From NCBI GenBank assembly GCA_000432175.1, contig HF989402.1:14260-19819 (forward strand): DNA of 5,560 bases, written 5' to 3'. The stretch is from Eubacterium sp. CAG:786 (lineage in GTDB: Bacteria > Bacillota > Clostridia > Oscillospirales > Ruminococcaceae). The translations under genes were made by a program, and so were the position numbers. The stretch's first letter is position 1; every line of letters begins with the position of its first letter. Below the pieces are notes generated by a model that was not told where the DNA came from, did not search any database, and saw only the letters and a list, made by a program, of their open reading frames with translations. Shown here in pieces: positions 5,443 to 5,560 of this stretch.

Positions 5443-5560
5443 GGTCACCTCTAAAAACCTCCTTCACGGCAGATTTCTATGACTTATATCATCTGTTGCG
5501 TTACCAAACCTTGAAATACATACAGTATATGCATTATCGCTTCGCGAAAACGCTGCGGTT
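5443..5560. repeat. Second fold-back element, left part, cut by window edge
   Basis: The first 18 bp, GGTCACCTCTAAAAACCT (5443-5460), are identical to the left end of the element at 4269-4286. The arm sequence then differs, but CATACAG recurs at 5519-5525, at nearly the same distance from the end (76 versus 75 nt). Inside, CTGTTGCGTT (5493-5502) can pair with AACGCTGCGG (5549-5558): 7 Watson-Crick and 2 G-U pairs out of 10 in the plus-strand RNA. This puts the centre near 5525 and predicts the other end near 5608, outside the window, for a total of about 166 bp. No open reading frame is seen here. It lies directly after the 81-codon gene and could serve as its transcript's 3' stem-loop, but no run of T follows inside the window. 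Confidence 0.7.

Noticed and set aside
5443..5560. Intrinsic terminator after the 81-aa gene
   Set aside because: The pairing seen is consistent with the fold-back element, but its closing arm and any T tract lie beyond the window, so a terminator cannot be supported.

Overview
The window looks like chromosomal DNA from a fairly GC-rich anaerobic member of the Firmicutes, most likely an Oscillospiraceae/Ruminococcaceae-type clostridium. This is inferred from three things: the gene order hemA-sirC-hemC-cobA/hemD-hemB with a fused uroporphyrinogen methyltransferase/synthase, the strong AGGAGG-type ribosome binding sites, and a COG2316-type HD protein. No rRNA, tRNA, CRISPR array or phage gene is visible.

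Positions 1-4243 (minus strand) hold a compact tetrapyrrole operon, transcribed right to left: glutamyl-tRNA reductase (hemA), precorrin-2 dehydrogenase (sirC type), porphobilinogen deaminase (hemC), a fused SUMT/uroporphyrinogen-III synthase (cobA-hemD), and the first 66 codons of porphobilinogen synthase (hemB), which runs off the left edge. Junctions are a 4-nt gap, two ATGA overlaps and a 22-nt overlap, so translation is probably coupled. The enzymes take glutamyl-tRNA towards 5-aminolevulinate, porphobilinogen, uroporphyrinogen III, precorrin-2 and sirohydrochlorin, the branch feeding siroheme and cobalamin. The glutamate-1-semialdehyde aminotransferase (hemL) step is not in the window.

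Positions 4244-4611 form a divergent control region. It has two back-to-back near-consensus sigma-A promoters: TTGACA-N17-TATAAT with an extended -10 for the hem operon, and TTGACA-N17-TATCAT for the rightward genes. A dyad lies between their -35 boxes. Between the hem promoter and hemA sits a ~160-bp fold-back element (4269-4427), which should form most of the hem mRNA leader.

Positions 4612-5442 (plus strand) hold an HD-domain hydrolase of the COG2316 type and an 81-codon unrecognised gene, probably co-transcribed. From 5443 to the right edge a second element begins with the same 18-bp end. It has a largely different interior but the same CATACAG motif at the same distance from its end. The two elements look like members of one short, non-coding, hairpin-forming (MITE-like) repeat family, and they are the most unusual content here.
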